54,737 bases of DNA from positions 127,765 through 182,501 of the forward strand of contig LVAN01000003.1 in assembly GCA_001604045.1 (NCBI GenBank), in the 5' to 3' direction. Shown in pieces: positions 53,421 through 54,737 of the stretch; the stretch's first letter is position 1, and each line of letters begins with the position of its first letter. This DNA comes from Clostridiales bacterium Firm_08 (lineage in GTDB: Bacteria > Bacillota > Clostridia > Oscillospirales > QAKW01). Position numbers and translations under genes: made by a program. The notes under the pieces were generated by a model that made no database searches, had not been told where the DNA came from, and saw nothing but the letters and a program-made list of their open reading frames with translations.

Positions 53421-54425
53421 ATGGGACAAAAAACCGGAAACCGCGTGTTCCGCTTTGAAAAGGATATCCGCGTGGCGGGACGGGGCAACTGTGTGGGAAA
53501 GATCGAAAACGAGGGACCGCTCAGCGGCACCTTTGACCACGTGATCCCCGATGAATATTACGGCAAACAGACGTTTGAGCAGGCGGAAACGGAATTTCAG
53601 AAAACCGCTCTGGAGACTGCGGCAGGCCGTGCCGGTCTGCCGGTGAGAGAATTGGGACTGATCGCCGGCGGCGATCTGCTCAATCAGTGCATCGCCTCCG
53701 GCTACTGCGTGCGCAACAACGGCGTTCCTTTTTGGGGACTGTACGGCGCCTGCTCGACGATGGCGCTGTCCATACTCACCGCGGCGATCGCCGTGGAAAC
53801 GGGGATGGCGCGGCATGCCGCCGCGCTGACAAGTTCTCACTTCTGCTCGGCGGAACGGCAGTACCGCACGCCGCTGGAATACGGCGGACAGCGCCCGCCG
53901 TCCGCGCAGCGCACCGTCACAGCCGCCGCCTGCCTGATCTTGGCAAAAGAGGGCGCGGTGCGGGTGGAACAGGCGATGCTCGGCAGGGTGGTAGATTTCA
54001 ATGTGACCGACGTTTTCCATATGGGCGGGGCGATGGCGCCCGCCGCGGCGGACACGCTCGCGGCGTTTTTTGCCGATACCGGGACGGCGCCCGCCGATTT
54101 CGACCTGATCATTACAGGAGATCTCGGTGTATACGGCAGCGCGATCTTGCGGGATCTGATGAACCAGCGCGGTATCGTTCTGGGAGAGAGATATGCCGAC
54201 TGCGGCGTGATGATCTTTGACGGCGCCCGGCAGGACACTCATGCCGGCGGTTCCGGCTGCGGGTGCAGCGGCGCGGTGCTGACCGCCCGTGTTTTGCCCG
54301 AAATGGAAAAAGGGACGTTGAGGAACGTCCTGTTTTGCGCCACCGGCGCGCTGATGAGCCCGACCTCGGTGATGCAGTCCCAAAGCATCCCCGCCGTCGC
54401 CCATCTGATACACTTTACAAATTAG
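53421..54425 (+). CDS. spoVAD: Stage V sporulation protein AD
   Basis: A 334-residue thiolase-like protein needed for uptake of dipicolinic acid into the forespore, where SpoVAD binds it. Family features are the start GNRVFRFEKDIRVAG, the GDLLNQCIASGY stretch, GLYGACSTMALS (position of the thiolase Cys), SSHFCSAERQYRTPLEYGGQ and GGSGCGCSGAVL. It is of normal length. spoVAE follows 18 bases downstream. spoVAC, which commonly precedes it, is absent from the upstream side, where metH lies. Confidence 0.93.
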   Translation: MGQKTGNRVFRFEKDIRVAGRGNCVGKIENEGPLSGTFDHVIPDEYYGKQTFEQAETEFQKTALETAAGRAGLPVRELGLIAGGDLLNQCIASGYCVRNNGVPFWGLYGACSTMALSILTAAIAVETGMARHAAALTSSHFCSAERQYRTPLEYGGQRPPSAQRTVTAAACLILAKEGAVRVEQAMLGRVVDFNVTDVFHMGGAMAPAAADTLAAFFADTGTAPADFDLIITGDLGVYGSAILRDLMNQRGIVLGERYADCGVMIFDGARQDTHAGGSGCGCSGAVLTARVLPEMEKGTLRNVLFCATGALMSPTSVMQSQSIPAVAHLIHFTN

Positions 54426-54443
54426 GAGACAGGGGAGAAAACA

Positions 54444-54737
54444 ATGCAATTTATTTATGCTTTTCTGGTCGGCGGGATCCTCTGCGCGATCGGACAGATC
54501 CTCATTGACAAAACTTCGCTCACACCGGCGCGGATCGTCGTGCTGTTCGTCACAAGCGGCGTCTTGCTGACTGCGCTCGGCGTCTACGAGCCGCTTGTCG
54601 ACCGGGCGGGCGCCGGCGCGACGGTGCCGCTGACCGGGTTTGGTTTCGCCATCGCGAAGGGCGTGGAAAAAGCGGTGCGGGAGACAGGACTTCTCGGCGC
54701 GTTCACCGGCGGCGTGACCGCCGCGGCGGGCGGCGTC
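54444..54737 (+). CDS. spoVAE: Stage V sporulation protein AE (3' partial)
   Basis: The visible 98 residues begin MQFIYAFLVGGILCAIGQIL and contain hydrophobic helices with TSGVLLTALGVYEPL and GFGFAIAKGVEKAV, as in SpoVAE, a membrane protein of the forespore dipicolinate channel. The gene runs off the right edge. AGGGGAG precedes the ATG. It is surely co-transcribed with spoVAD. Confidence 0.92.
   Translation, partial: MQFIYAFLVGGILCAIGQILIDKTSLTPARIVVLFVTSGVLLTALGVYEPLVDRAGAGATVPLTGFGFAIAKGVEKAVRETGLLGAFTGGVTAAAGGV

Overview
The window reads as a chromosomal core segment from an anaerobic, spore-forming, fairly GC-rich member of the Clostridia, most like Oscillospiraceae/Ruminococcaceae. The basis is spoVAD/spoVAE, SLH-domain and lipobox surface proteins, a T-box leader, strong AGGAGG-type ribosome sites, type III glutamine synthetase and ATP-dependent PEP carboxykinase. 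I saw no tRNA, rRNA, CRISPR array, phage or insertion sequence. Coding density is high, with tight operons and hairpin terminators between most convergent genes.

Region 1 (1-13478) is a nitrogen-assimilation island. After the end of an ornithine cyclodeaminase-family gene, a leftward operon encodes type III glutamine synthetase, an ammonium channel fused to its own PII regulator, and asparagine synthetase. A divergent rightward operon encodes a glutamate synthase split into three separate domain proteins, a ferredoxin-type electron carrier and an FAD oxidoreductase, then a type I glutamine synthetase and an ANTAR-type RNA-binding regulator. Each operon starts from a perfect TTGACA-17-TATAAT promoter followed at once by one or two intrinsic terminators. 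This architecture predicts antitermination control by the ANTAR protein, whose receiver domain has Asn where the phosphorylated Asp should be.

Region 2 (13478-18100) has an AraC regulator divergent from an amino-sugar operon (nagB, PIG-L deacetylase, phosphohexomutase, lipoprotein). Region 3 (18114-25050) is a leftward cell-shape/division operon, zapA-U32 peptidase-mreB-mreC-mreD-mrdA. Region 4 (25069-34430) holds a small membrane protein, a CYTH protein with a transglutaminase lipoprotein, two MgtC-like membrane proteins, malQ, an SLH protein, a GDPD-family protein and pckA.

Region 5 (34560-41780) has a histidine-kinase-like soluble protein with galE behind a four-copy direct-repeat array, a T-box-controlled ABC transporter for a probable amino acid, and a muropeptide-sugar salvage pair (MurK/NagK-like kinase and murQ). 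Region 6 (41826-49442) has a 1445-residue secreted protein with a duplicated beta-helix region and an SGNH esterase domain, then gapA. Region 7 (47526-53318) is a methionine/C1 operon: SGNH hydrolase, metA, metF, a stand-alone methionine synthase activation domain and a metH lacking that domain. The window ends in spoVAD and spoVAE, preceded by a good sigma-G-type promoter laid over the metH terminator.

The most interesting signals are the paired attenuators with the pseudo-receiver ANTAR protein, the 21-22 bp phased repeat array before the orphan kinase-like gene, the T-box transporter, and a 58-bp element present twice.
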